A stretch of 10,364 nucleotides of DNA from Cephalothrix spiralis (GCA_032353305.1 JAUCNG010407138.1:1-10364), one strand, 5' to 3'; positions 1-7,969 are shown, counted from the stretch's first letter. Program-made: numbers and translations. Notes: generated by a model not told the origin, from the sequence alone.

Positions 1-416
1 AGCATTTTTAGGTTTTGATTAAAAAACTATTATTTATTAGAAAATGTATACTTTTATTGACCTACCTATATATTCAAGGCGATAACGGGGTTTTTTTGAA
101 AGCCTTTTAGCCTTACGCATATATACGCAAGTACACCTAGTTGGCATACACCTAAATAGTTTCTAACAACAAAAAAGCAAAAATTGGGCAAAAGTCAAAA
201 TATGCCTCACATAATTGTTAAGCAAAGGAATGGGGTAGCACAAAAGTGTTTTACTAATTTTTTCTTAGCAATTTTGGTGTTGGTTTTGCACATTTTCGGC
301 ATAGATGTCATTGCAGATGTATGCAATCTTTTTCCATGACCGGACCCCTGGTTTAGAGCAATATTTCGAAGATCTTCAGATCAAAAAGTAATTATTATCT
401 TCATTATCTTTTTCAG
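1..416. other. Upstream intron of LRPPRC, no gene seen
   Basis: These are AT-rich bases up to the acceptor at 415-416. I looked for the previous LRPPRC exon, which must end in phase 1, and found no convincing one. The rest looks like plain intron. Confidence 0.5.
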
Positions 417-454
417 ATTACGCTGTCCGGGCAATACAAACGATGAAAGATGAG
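417..454 (+). CDS. LRPPRC: LRPPRC exon a (38 nt)
   Basis: The acceptor is a strong pyrimidine tract ending TTTTTCAG and the donor is GAG|GTAATG. The exon opens in phase 1, its first two bases (AT) completing a codon from an exon outside the window, and closes in phase 0. It reads YAVRAIQTMKDE, the second helix of a PPR unit, and runs directly into GMPV of the next exon. It is short, but phase and protein continuity with the next exon support it. Confidence 0.7.
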
Positions 455-3400
455 GTAATGATATTGATATTGAAGAAATACTTGATTTTTTTAAAGATTG
501 GGCCAAATATTTCTATCTGTTGGTTAAACAAAACTGAGATATTAAGAGTCCAAAACTTAATTTACGACAACTAGATTCAGTAACAGATAGTCTATGTATA
601 ACAATAATATAGGAAAATGACCCTTATGTACAATAATCTGCTGTTATTTTTTCGATTCGCGCATGCGCAAAACGAAAATTTAACTACTCACGCTGAAAAG
701 AATAGGTAATGATAATTAGCATTGGAACTGATAGATATAAATTACAAGCTGGGTTTTTGATATATGATGTCCAAGGCGCTTACGAACAACATCCGCATGA
801 ATCTTTGTGACTTATAAAACAAGTACAACATCTTCATTAGTAATACACAATTGGGTGGAATTATTGCCGGAGGACCAATTTCGATGGTGTCGCCCTTATA
901 AATCGGACGATATGGTTTTAACATAGACAAACTTTACATTTTTTCAAAGCTTATGGAATTTGCGTAGCGCCGCGGGCATTCATTTTTTTAACAAGCCGGG
1001 TGGCGAGGCTAAATTTTTTAGGGGGGGCATCGAAATATTTTTCCTCCGGCAATAATTCCATATAATTGTGTATATATAATCATATTTATCAAAAGATAAA
1101 TAAAATCCACGGACACAGTTGAAGAAATAAAGAACAAATTTCACAAAACAAGAATTTATTTCACCATATGTCATCAGCTTGTGTAAATAAAATTCATTTA
1201 TTAGAAAATACTGACTTAAATAAATGATTATATTTAATATTTTTTCATATTTCAGGGAATGCCAGTTCGGTGTCACTATTTTTGGCCAATATTCAAGACG
1301 CAGCTAAAACGGCGCTCCAAATCCGAAGGTATAAGACCACTAAGGTTAAATGTATTTAGGTAGTATTGGTCGGATGTGAAAATGAATAAGATCTTGATCA
1401 ATTTTCTGGAGCCCCTTCCAACAAATGACTGTTGTAATGTCATGCTGTCAAGTAAATCACGATTCCGCGATCAAGAAAACCAACACACGCAGTATATGCG
1501 GCCATAAGATATTTATCATCGTCCATGGAAACATGTGTTCAAATATGTGGACCCTAGACTTAGATATAATATAATTATCCTATCATTGAAATGGCTGATA
1601 CACTCGCTTCACTAACTTTGACCAACGAATCTACTGTTCTTATTTTCCGGGAACACGCCAGCTTCAACAAATTTAAATCTGATTAAAAGATTTGATATTA
1701 AATAAATTGTAGTCGGCACGCAATTCGAGGACTGTGAGTGGGAGATCGCACGCAATGACGAGAGTTGGTGTCAACAGAGAGTTTGTGGGAAACCTCATAA
1801 GTCCCTTATATGGACAGGATAATTTTTCTAAAATACAATAATATTGTCTCTTCTTAAAATTGCATGAGGATGCAATATTTCGGGTAAAAAATATTTCCTC
1901 AGCTGAACTTGTGGCAGCAACCAATTTGGTATATATTTACTTTTATAGCTGACATATAGGCTGTCGGTGGTAGGATATGGTCAGGGAAAGTCGAGAAAAA
2001 ATTATATGTAGACATCATGTTAAATGAACGTAGTCTTAGTCCAGCGTTGTTATCCTTACCTTTCCTGATTTCAACAATATCTCAATACTATCATTTAATT
2101 GCATAATTATGCTATAAATAAACCAATTGGTGCACTTTTTCAGATGTTTATCAGAAGATCAAGGAAATGCTAGAACTTGTTAGTACTGATACAGATGTAA
2201 TCAACACTGTAAATACGTATGCTGTTCCTATTCTAAAAGCTAATGGAGACACAATGGAGTCCATTGTAGAAAAATTATCGGTAAATACGTTATTACTTTT
2301 GGCGTAGAGGGGTTGCTAATGAATAAGTCGGCAAATCATTGTTGTCAAAAATTTCATGCTGTGACTATCAACAGAGGATATTATGAGTCCTCTGCTATCG
2401 CTGATGATCAAGTTGGGGGTTGCATTGCATTTAGGTTACGTTGAAAAATTGTGCCTGGAAAACGGACCACTTTGTCACTCTGATCTCGACACTAGTCGAT
2501 GTGATCGCTTTCATCAGCCTTTATCGCTTTCATGGACCTTGCCAAGGGTATCGATAGAATCATAAACCAAAGTAACGATGTTATTTATTGTTAACTACAT
2601 AATGACTTGTTTTCATGGTTTCAAGTTACCGGTGGGGATATTGGTGAATTATTTTATGCTTTACAAACATCCGAATATAACATTGGCTTGCCTAGCTGCT
2701 TTTCTTTTGCCTAATTGATCTGCGAAGGGGAAGGATACCAGTCAAAATAGGTAGTTATATTTATAATCTCGTTATCGAAGAATAAATATAACGAAATACT
2801 TTTTTCAAATGTTATTTTTCCTGTGTTTTAGGAATAACCTTCGAAAATCTTTTACAGTGCAGATATCAATATGATTTTCTTGTTTTTATTTTTAAGGCCT
2901 GTGGTATTAAGGACCCAAAAATTATTTGTCTTCTGCAACATATCCAAACAAAAGATCCTAAACAAGTTTATGAGTACAGTAAGATATTTTTATCAGATGT
3001 TCGAATATTCAAAATTGAAAATATTTCATGCTAATGAAAATTCTTTGCATTTATTCATCAAATGATGATTTTGAAGTATAATTTAACGTTATTTTTCATG
3101 AAAGCATGTGTATTGCTGTTTTCATTTAACACCAGGCTGATGGCAATTGCCTTTGATTTGCAGTTACATTCTCTGCATTCAGACCAGTTTGGGGCAAAAC
3201 TAGTATTTTCGAGTTAGTTTTATGTTTGAAATACTTAATTATGGAGACACAACTATCTGGTGTAATTCTTATTTCAGTCAAGGAAAATCCAGATGTGAGA
3301 TTCACCGTCAAAGGCATCAGACCCTATCTCATCGACTTGCTTCATCATTCACAAGATATTGAAAGTATCATCGATGTAAGTAAACAGTTGCCACACGTCA

Positions 3401-6400
3401 TTTAATAACGCAAAAATTATACACAGGTTTATAGAATTTTTGGTTTTCAATGTCCAGACACAGTTTTCGCCCCCTTGAAAGTCTCGGAAGTGTGGGCCTA
3501 AACCCCTCTAACCCTTATATTTTTTGAAAGCTAAGGGAAGTCCTAGATTTAATTTAATATTTTCGTAGGGGTCAAATCCAATTTGGGACCTCTCATGCCA
3601 ATACAATTTTTCGAGAGAGAGAAAAATGTATTGGAAACGGGCCCGAAAATATTGAATACCAGAAGTTCCATAAACATGCGTATTTTAATCGAGAAGACTG
3701 AGTGTAATCTAACATTTCTTTTTTACAAGCACATTTCGTAAGCTTGAAATAATGTGCAATATACAATTCAAATGATAAACTGTAAGTTTTAGATATGTCA
3801 ATAATCTTATGACAACTTATTGATAGAAATGAGAATTAACTTGCCACTTATTTAGTACAATAAGACCAAAGGAATTTATTTCATTGGAATAAACAAACTA
3901 CAAAGATCCACACAAATTACATTGAATATAATGGAACATAAAAATACATGCTATATGGACTATGTTTCAACGCAAGGCTTCAAAAGTTATGTAAGCCAAA
4001 TAATATATCTAATTATTATCAAGAGGGTTCAAAATAGATCAATTATTTCTTCACCAAAAGCGGCTTAAATAAGTAATTTTTTTGCCCAATTCAAAAACTT
4101 ATTTTTAATGGACGGACACACGTTGTAAATACCTGTGCATTTACAGTTTAACTGTTTACGTTGCAAATACGTTGTCTATATAAATATGATAATCGAGATG
4201 CACTCGATAAGTGTTATACACTTGTATGCAAATACATTGTAAATTTGAAATAGATAAAGATAACACTTATAATGGACGGAAATACGTTTTAAATGCCTTT
4301 ACATTTATAGTTTACGTTCTAAATACGCGCGCTGTATATGCATAAATATAAAAATCAAGACACACTTGCACGTCAATAAATATAGATCATATAGTTAATG
4401 GACGGATTGTGGCGGACAGAACGCTACATAGTTCAAGTCACGTGATACAATTTGGAATAAAATTTAATCACAAATACAAGCAAAATAGTCGATATACTTC
4501 TGTATTTTCAAGATTTTGATTTAAAAACAATCTGGGGCGGGGAACATCAACAGGCCATTAAATATAACGGTACCATAACCTAACGGTGGTCGAATAAACG
4601 GGCCGTGAATTCTCATGAGCTCGAAGTCACCGTTTTCTCGACGTTATGACACCGTTCCGTTCGCAAATTGTAAACCCAAAATCTCCAAGTTATTTCTTTA
4701 CAATTCATCGAACAAAAGATTGAGGTATATTTATGATAAAATTATTATAAATTCACCAATAATCCCATATGCTTCGCTCAAATAGTAGGCATAATACGAC
4801 AAAAGTCAGTTGAAAGATAGTAAAAGATCACTTTGTTTGGCCTTGTGGTGCTGCATCCGGAATGTTCAATGAATTTTTTGGTGTTAAAGTGGACCCTACG
4901 TTACATCCCAAATGAATTTGGCCGAATAGGGAGTTTTTTGCATGGAAATAATATCGAACATAATATATATAATCTTTGCGTTATGGAACAAATTGCATAA
5001 ACTTCAATATGATGGGGTGGGCGGGTACTTTTTTAGGCCAAAAACAGAATTTAGTAGCAAAATGGCAAAAATTGGGTGGGTGGTAAAAAGTTTTGATAAA
5101 ATAAGTTTTTAAAGAAATAATTTGAACCAGGTGGAAATTTTTATCAAAATTTTGCCCAAAAACTCTAAGCGGCAAAACTTTTTTTTTTCAAACGCCAGCG
5201 AAAGCGGCGTTGTTAAAAATTCGGAGAGAAAAAATTTGCGAAATGCAAAATAAATTTCAAAAAGGAGTGGGGTGTGATTAAAACGTTTTTTTTAGAACGT
5301 TTCAATGCAATTTTTGGGTTGTAAATGAAATTATTTTTCCCATGACTTCTGCGGGAAAAAAGGCATTTTCATCGAACTAACAACTCCAAACATTCGAATT
5401 CTGTCGCGCATAAAAAAAAGTGTTTTTGGCAAAATCCTCACTATAAATATACCTATGATCCTTTTTAAACTAGAAATATCGTCAAGAAATACCTTAACGG
5501 AGACCTAAATGTGCCCCCTACCAACTTTAGGAAAACGGTCTAATTTTGACGTACCGTTACACTAACATTTTGTCGAGCTCATGGGTTGACGTTAGTTTAA
5601 CGGTCCGTTAAAGTTACGGAATGTTCTTGCACTCCACATTTTGAGAAAACGTTGACGTTAGTCTTAACGGACCTTCATGCTCCCCGCCCCAGGATATTAC
5701 TTCACACAATTAAAGCAACCGTCAAAGTCAGGGTTTGGTGACGCTCCTTCACCTTAGAGCGGAGACGATCATTACATAACTAGGTGACGGAGCGTCATCT
5801 AATCCTGTGTAAATAGCAGTGATATTCACACTAATAAAGTTAAAAGCGGTTACGCAGAAATTTGCATTCGAAATCACATTGCCCACGTTTTACAATATAC
5901 AATAAGAGAAAAATTTACTTTGAAAATCCTCGTTATCATTTTGTTTGTATAGGAATGAAATACTGCGGGACGGGAATTTTCGATATATTTATTATTATTT
6001 CGCCAAACACATAATTTAAGACTATCGTCATTCACTATATAATGACATGGATATAAAAATGTAAATTCATGGTATAAAAAGTATAGAATTGGGATTTAGG
6101 AACATTAAAAGAATTAGCAAATAAAAAGGGTGTAAATTAATTCGATAAGTATCACTATACTATTATATGCTTACCAACTATGCTGGGCAGTTTAAAAATC
6201 CAGATAACTAAATAAAAGAGTTTTTGCACGCGATACAAAATATCCAATTTAGGTATTGGTATAGTGTACACTTACAAATATTTCACATTATCCTTCAAAA
6301 CACTGTATATACTTTGGTTCCATTCCGCGTTCTGCAAAAAATTGTAGATGTTTTGTTTATGTACTATAGGTGTTTTATCAGGACTTTGTTGCTGCATGGA

Positions 6401-7855
6401 CATCTTTATATTAGCACTTCAAGATTTGCTGTGTCACAAACTTAAAAGTTACATCTTCGTAAATGATCGGAGCGATTGAGGTTGGAAAATCTTTAAAATG
6501 ACCCGATACCTTGCTGTTCTTTTCCTATGTTCGACTGTCTATATCTTCTCAAATAGTGTATGATAATTCAATCTGAATTATAGATGTGATATTTATTCTC
6601 TTTCTAGTTTTAGTAGAAGAAGTAAATTAATCGCTGTCAAAATTAAATGTAAAAACATTTCAATATCTTTTTTAAATCCCTGTCATTTTTTTGGTCTTTG
6701 ATCTTTAAACAAAATGGAAACATCCTGGAAGTGTTACGCTGTTAATTGCTGCAAATTAACTGCGCAAGCCTTGTGTTCTCCTCTTTAAACCCTTTATTCT
6801 TCTCTTCAAGCACTTTTTTCTCCCCTTCTAGCCTATCAATGATAGTATCATATTTTCGCTTTAAATCTTTATGGCTAAGACTGTTAATGTCCTCATCTGA
6901 TGGTGAGAGTACCGTCCGGGATTCAGCGGAATGTTTTCCGATTCCACGTAGTTTATCATTTTCCCCCTCAAGTTGTATAATTCGGCGTTTAAGATCTGCA
7001 ATTTCTCCTTCTTGTTTCGCATAATTTTCTTTCTGAGTTTCGATATCTTTCTTCAATTCCTTGTTGATTATTTTTTGGTTAGCGGATTCAGTCTTAAGAA
7101 CTCTAACTTCAGCCACCAATTCAGTAATATCCTCATCACAATAATCGGCATGGCAGCTTTGCTTGGCCATTGTTTAGAGATTGATAAGAATATTGAATAC
7201 CCAGAATTTCTAAGCTTCACTTTAAGATCTTCAGCTGCATGAATGTTTATAATTCCTCGATGCTTATTTTTTGGGCAGCGGAGTCATCAAACAATTTCTT
7301 AATATCTATACTATCAAATCCAACAAAAGTATCCTTTTTATTACTCATTTTTTAAAGATTGATACAAAAATATTGAATGCTAGAGTTTCGTATATTCACG
7401 TTGGCTATAGTGGCGCAATAACGTCACGGTAAAAATCCAATATAACTAAATCCAATATTTAATCAGCCTTCGTCATCTATACCGATACTAATGGTAACCT
7501 GGTAACGGGTATTGATTTAGTCATCATCAATCAAACATTTCTGGAAGTTTAATTCTAGATAAAAACAATAAATCTCATGCTTTAATACGAAATATTAATG
7601 AAAAAAGATTTGGAAATCTATTGCATGGATGTTAGTCATTAAAACAATTTACCCTACATTTTAATACAATTAATGTATTTTTGACTGATGAGTTTTGTTT
7701 TATATGAAATAATGTTTCAGTTCCCAAATTCATGAACCTCTATTGCATGTACATGAATAGCTGGCCAAGACACTGACAAACTCAAATATTTAATATATGG
7801 CCTTTTTATTTTACACAGATGATTGTTGCCAGCAACAATCCACGGCTATCCCAAG
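417..7855 (+). CDS. LRPPRC: LRPPRC/bsf-like mitochondrial PPR protein, internal part of a spliced gene
   Basis: Six plus-strand exons join with matching phases (1-0, 0-1, 1-0, 0-1, 1-0, 0-1) and give about 154 codons without a stop. The product is all-helical with pentatricopeptide-like helix pairs, for example AVRAIQTMKDEGMPV and ANGDTMESIVEKLSACGI. HYFWP, then a basic stretch, VYQKIKEML and NTYAVPIL, appear in the order I recall from vertebrate LRPPRC (HYFWP, GRRKEK, IIEILKGM, DYVIP). Known family role: LRPPRC, with SLIRP, binds mitochondrial mRNAs in the matrix, stabilises them and supports polyadenylation and translation; the fly homologue is bsf. The full protein is far longer (about 1,400 residues in human), so start, targeting peptide and C-terminus lie outside the window. 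The family call comes from recalled motifs, not a search. Another metazoan PPR protein is the main alternative. Confidence 0.8.
455..1255. other. LRPPRC intron, 801 nt
   Basis: It starts GTAATG and ends TTTCAG. Apart from the inverted repeat at 845-1071 nothing is recognised. The minus frames at 742-930 and 980-1276 overlap that repeat or AT-rich sequence and look like chance. Confidence 0.6.
845..1071. repeat. Inverted repeat with about 43-base arms in the first intron
   Basis: The left arm holds ACACAATT, GGAATTATTGCCGGAGGA (857-874) and ATTTCGATG. The right arm (1028-1071) holds the reverse complements in order: CATCGAAAT, TCCTCCGGCAATAATTCC and AATTGTGT. The 30-base outer blocks differ at three positions. 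The loop of about 140 bases has a G-run near 1021 and no coding frame I would accept. This is a probable small foldback or MITE remnant. Confidence 0.75.
1256..1328 (+). CDS. LRPPRC: LRPPRC exon b (73 nt) with HYFWP motif
   Basis: The acceptor is TTTTTTCATATTTCAG and the donor AAG|GTATAAG. In phase 0 it reads GMPVRCHYFWP followed by a lysine/arginine-rich segment ending SKSE, and its last base joins the next exon to form an Asp codon (G|AT). A second frame is also open (NASSV...ALQIR) but its end phase does not fit the next exon, so it was not chosen. HYFWP followed by basic residues is the most diagnostic LRPPRC signature here. Confidence 0.8.
1329..2143. other. LRPPRC intron, 815 nt
   Basis: It starts GTATAA and ends TTTCAG. 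A less AT-rich patch at about 1700-1815 is open on both strands (minus frame 1673-1924), but I recognise no product. It could be a repeat fragment. Confidence 0.55.
2144..2280 (+). CDS. LRPPRC: LRPPRC exon c (137 nt)
   Basis: The acceptor is CACTTTTTCAG and the donor TCG|GTAAAT. It enters in phase 1 and leaves in phase 0. It encodes 45 full codons: a first helix VYQKIKEMLELV, then STDTDVINTVNTYAVPIL, then KANGDTMESIVEKLS. This is the longest exon and reads as a full PPR-like helix pair plus the start of the next. The TYAVP segment lines up with recalled vertebrate DYVIP. Confidence 0.85.
2281..2896. other. LRPPRC intron, 616 nt
   Basis: It starts GTAAAT and ends TTTAAG. It holds a 60-codon plus frame (2383-2565) with no family resemblance and a short exon-like reading near 2628. 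Neither is accepted as coding. Confidence 0.55.
2897..2978 (+). CDS. LRPPRC: LRPPRC exon d (82 nt)
   Basis: The acceptor has a long T-rich tract ending TTTTTAAG and the donor is ACA|GTAAGA. It enters in phase 0 and ends in phase 1; its final A plus TC of the next exon gives Ile. It reads ACGIKDPKIICLLQHIQ, then TKDPKQVYEY. GIKDP matches the GI-x-P/D linker typical of PPR units. Confidence 0.8.
3278..3375 (+). CDS. LRPPRC: LRPPRC exon e (98 nt)
   Basis: The acceptor is TTCTTATTTCAG and the donor GAT|GTAAGT, close to consensus. It enters in phase 1 and leaves in phase 0. The 32 full codons include KENPDVRFTVKGIRPYLIDLL and HHSQDIESIID, an amphipathic helix pair. Recalled human LRPPRC has IRSSLLLGF at the equivalent place. 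The intron before it is only 299 nt and the one after it 4.4 kb. Confidence 0.85.
3417..3645 (+). repeat. Diverged single-arm copy of the 8.0-8.9 kb foldback family
   Basis: This stretch follows the left arm of the long foldback in order: ACACA at 3421, TTTTTGGT, CAGAC, GTTTTCG, CTTGAAAG, CCTAAACCCC, AACCCTTATATTTT and CCAATACAATTTTT. Small gaps and many substitutions separate them. A matching second arm is not visible next to it. Bases 3598-3634 form a local hairpin (CCAATACAATTTTTC against GAAAAATGTATTGG). Confidence 0.6.
3646..4106. other. AT-rich intron sequence, nothing recognised
   Basis: The only notable item is a 21-base stretch at 3648-3668 similar to the complement of the coiled-coil gene leader. 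No ORF or structured repeat is seen in the rest. Confidence 0.5.
4107..4409 (+). repeat. Imperfect tandem repeat, units starting AATGGACGGA
   Basis: Units start at 4107, 4271 and 4397. The first two share AATGGACGGA, ACGTT, TAAAT, TTTACA, a TTTACGTT block and TAAATATA, each followed by a region ending near CACTT. The third is only a short beginning (AATGGACGGATTG). Spacings of 164 and 126 bases show indels between units. No coding frame is seen. Confidence 0.55.
4532..5692. mobile_element. Non-autonomous DNA-transposon-like element with GC-rich terminal inverted repeats
   Basis: The left end CTGGGGCGGGGAACATCAA and the inverted right end CTGGGGCGGGGAGCATGAA agree at 17 of 19 bases. A second inverted block, CATGAGCTCGA (4614-4624) against TCGAGCTCATG (5573-5583), lies about 100 bases inside each end. 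Subterminal TAACGG/CCGTTA motifs are frequent, and GTTGACGTTAGT occurs twice (5585 and 5651). The interior has no plausible transposase; its minus ORF at 4981-5175 is low-complexity. I could not find a convincing target-site duplication, so the superfamily is left open. Confidence 0.65.
5091..5149. repeat. Perfect 11-bp stem inside the TIR element
   Basis: TTTTGATAAAA (5091-5101) and TTTTATCAAAA (5139-5149) are exact reverse complements, separated by 37 bases. The stem lies within the AT-rich interior of the TIR element. Function is unknown, and chance is possible at this base composition. Confidence 0.5.
5728..5808. repeat. Compact palindrome with about 30-base arms
   Basis: The left arm 5728-5757 and right arm 5780-5808 are inverted copies sharing CAGG, TGACGCTCC, TCACC and TAG, about 24 of 30 positions, with a 22-base loop. 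It begins 35 bases outside the right end of the TIR element. It resembles a very small foldback element or the fused ends of a deleted one. Confidence 0.6.
5809..6741. other. AT-rich intron sequence between the repeats and the coiled-coil gene
   Basis: The plus frame at 6224-6445 lacks an ATG at its first codon and has no recognisable composition. The side nearest 6741 is the 3' flank of the minus-strand coiled-coil ORF, and I see no AATAAA within about 140 bases. Confidence 0.5.
6742..7170 (-). CDS. Intronless coiled-coil protein, 142 residues, nested antisense in the LRPPRC intron
   Basis: The minus-strand ORF starts at the ATG at 7170 and stops with TAA at 6742. The product is strongly charged and helical. 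A first coiled coil runs from about residue 14 to 76 (leucine or isoleucine at heptad spacing, such as EIADLKRRIIQLEGENDKL). A polar linker follows at about 77-101 (SRTVLSPSDEDINSL), then a second coil at about 103-139 (KYDTIIDRLEGEKKVLEEK). Cys6, Cys11 and Cys140 are the only cysteines, and there is no signal peptide or membrane segment. I do not recognise the family. This is the longest ORF in the window, and the start is supported by a leader repeated upstream of the neighbouring ORF. There is no clear poly(A) tail or AATAAA just downstream, so a recent retrocopy is not evident. It could be a real nested gene, a fragment of a larger coiled-coil gene, or cargo of a mobile element. Confidence 0.55.
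   Translation of the reverse strand: MAKQSCHADYCDEDITELVAEVRVLKTESANQKIINKELKKDIETQKENYAKQEGEIADLKRRIIQLEGENDKLRGIGKHSAESRTVLSPSDEDINSLSHKDLKRKYDTIIDRLEGEKKVLEEKNKGFKEENTRLAQLICSN
7171..7220 (-). promoter_or_regulatory. Conserved leader immediately upstream of the coiled-coil ORF
   Basis: The 50 bases before the ATG at 7170 are repeated before the ATG at 7348. This suggests 5' UTR or core promoter sequence carried along by the duplication. No TATA box or initiator can be named with confidence, so the regulatory role is inference. Confidence 0.3.
7247..7348 (-). pseudogene. Truncated paralogue of the coiled-coil ORF (33 codons)
   Basis: The ATG at 7348 opens a 33-residue frame ending in TAA at 7247-7249 (begins MSNKKDTFVGFDSIDIKKL, ends SAAQKISIEEL). 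It aligns with the start of the 142-residue protein: DSIDIKKL against DEDITEL, and SAAQKISIEEL against SANQKIINKEL. A gap of 18 bases (six codons) lies between these blocks. At the point where the intact copy continues GAATTG AAG, this one has GAATTA TAA. I infer a tandem-duplicated 5' end that no longer makes a full coiled coil. It could still be a translated short peptide. Confidence 0.5.
7400..7818. other. Upstream flank of the coiled-coil genes and end of the large LRPPRC intron
   Basis: It ends in the pyrimidine-rich acceptor of LRPPRC exon f. A short plus frame at 7463-7552 (TDTNGNLVTGIDLV) looks protein-like, but no splice context supports it. Nothing else is recognised. Confidence 0.5.
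7819..7855 (+). CDS. LRPPRC: LRPPRC exon f (37 nt), likely
   Basis: The acceptor is CCTTTTTATTTTACACAG and the donor CAAG|GTAGGA. It enters in phase 0, as the previous exon requires, and ends in phase 1. It reads MIVASNNPRLSQ and continues SIID into a plausible helix end. It is short and lies 4.4 kb from the previous exon, so it rests mainly on splice sites, phase and protein continuity. I did not find the next exon inside the window. Confidence 0.6.
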
Positions 7856-7969
7856 GTAGGATAAAATCAGATTTTGTTCCCCAGCAAAACCCCTTGGATC
7901 AATCAGCTTGGATGGGTTATTATGAAGGGTTCAACTAATCATTTCAGGCTAAAAGCAAATTCCTGTCGT

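Larger units (their letters stand above)
7054..7399 (-). repeat. Tandem duplication of leader plus N-terminus of the coiled-coil gene
   Basis: Copy A covers about 7250-7399 and copy B about 7054-7220. Both leaders, read on the minus strand, contain ATTCAATATT, then ATCAATCT, TAAA and the ATG within about 50 bases, with roughly four fifths of positions shared. The coding parts share TCCGCT, CCAAAAAATAA and AGGAATT. The offset is 178 bases in the leader and about 196 in the coding part, which fits an 18-base in-frame loss in copy A. Confidence 0.75.

Noticed and set aside
1256-1328. Alternative frame of exon b (NASSVSLFLANIQDAAK).
   Set aside because: It looks helical, but it would end in phase 2 and cannot join exon c, while the HYFWP frame joins both neighbours.
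1673-1924. 83-codon minus frame with a less AT-rich centre.
   Set aside because: No recognisable domain and no conserved splice or start context. The opposite strand is open too, so it may be a repeat fragment.
2628-2711. Exon-like reading TGGDIGELFYALQTS in the intron between exons c and d, resembling a PPR helix.
   Set aside because: Its phase does not fit either neighbouring exon, its acceptor is weak and no GT donor follows before the stop. Exons c and d already join in frame.
2144-3375. Saposin-like domain suggested by YAVPIL and LSAC at the end of a helix pair.
   Set aside because: The six-cysteine pattern of saposins is absent, and the joined exons fit PPR/LRPPRC better.
4981-5175. 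64-codon minus ORF inside the TIR element.
   Set aside because: Low-complexity Phe/Lys-rich reading without any transposase motif.
6746-7242. Two plus-strand ORFs opposite the coiled-coil gene.
   Set aside because: They are antisense by-products of the Glu/Lys-rich coiled-coil coding strand, giving Ser/Phe/Leu-rich readings.
7463-7552. Short plus frame containing TDTNGNLVTGIDLV with an AATAAA shortly after.
   Set aside because: It has no ATG, a weak possible acceptor, and no match in phase to LRPPRC. At 29 codons, chance is likely.
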